Of a stretch of DNA of 14,864 nt, positions 14,862-14,864 are shown one piece after another. A model generated the notes under the pieces. The model did not search any database. It saw only the letters and a program-made list of their open reading frames with translations, and had not been told where the DNA came from. The DNA lies in contig JASLSL010000044.1 of NCBI GenBank assembly GCA_030743445.1, positions 1 through 14,864 of the forward strand, given 5' to 3'. This DNA comes from Alphaproteobacteria bacterium. Its GTDB lineage: Bacteria; Pseudomonadota; Alphaproteobacteria; UBA8366. The translations under genes and the position numbers were made by a program. Positions within the stretch are counted from its first letter, which is position 1, and every line of letters starts with the position of its first letter.

Positions 14862-14864
14862 GCG

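Overview
The window is a GC-rich bacterial chromosomal segment, most likely from an alphaproteobacterium. It resembles Rhodospirillales or a related group, but the exact lineage cannot be fixed from sequence alone. Support comes from gene content (a single-domain ribonuclease D of about 200 residues, a complex I NDUFA9-type NAD-binding protein, LepA, pheST), the strong G/C bias at third codon positions, and an intergenic REP-like element of a kind common in this class. No phage, transposase, conjugation or CRISPR genes are visible.

Left part (1-2909): the 3' end of pheS overlaps the complete pheT by ATGA, giving the two subunits of phenylalanyl-tRNA synthetase. Next (2917-5160) comes a block of accessory genes and regulatory DNA. 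It holds an exported Arg/Gln-rich protein (minus), a protein with a possible N-terminal ribbon-helix-helix segment and a C-terminal J-domain (plus), and a MerR-family regulator (minus). The MerR has a mer-type DNA-binding region and sits behind a mer-like operator, yet contains no cysteine.

Centre (5061-10361): an XRE/CI-type repressor sits downstream of two TAACCA/TGGTTA palindromes and is followed by an SDR dehydrogenase whose Tyr/Lys catalytic pair is replaced. A BIME/REP-like inverted repeat and a small exported protein with eight clustered cysteines come next. On the minus strand are a TauD-type 2-oxoglutarate dioxygenase translationally coupled to a TIM-barrel sugar isomerase/epimerase-like protein, then a small hypothetical ORF and an FMN-dependent 2-hydroxyacid dehydrogenase. 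These four look like a small-molecule catabolic group of unknown substrate.

Right part (10450-14864): a conserved-looking protein of unknown function, lepA (elongation factor 4), a perfect stem-loop between convergent genes, the NDUFA9-like protein (minus), tRNA-Leu(CAG), and rnd (RNase D), which directly follows the tRNA and has a self-complementary ribosome-binding site.

No clearly new multi-gene system is evident. The best candidates for follow-up are the cysteine-less MerR with its own mer-like operator, the J-domain protein with a possible DNA-binding N-terminus, the atypical SDR under a probable XRE operator, and the oxygenase/isomerase/FMN-oxidase group.
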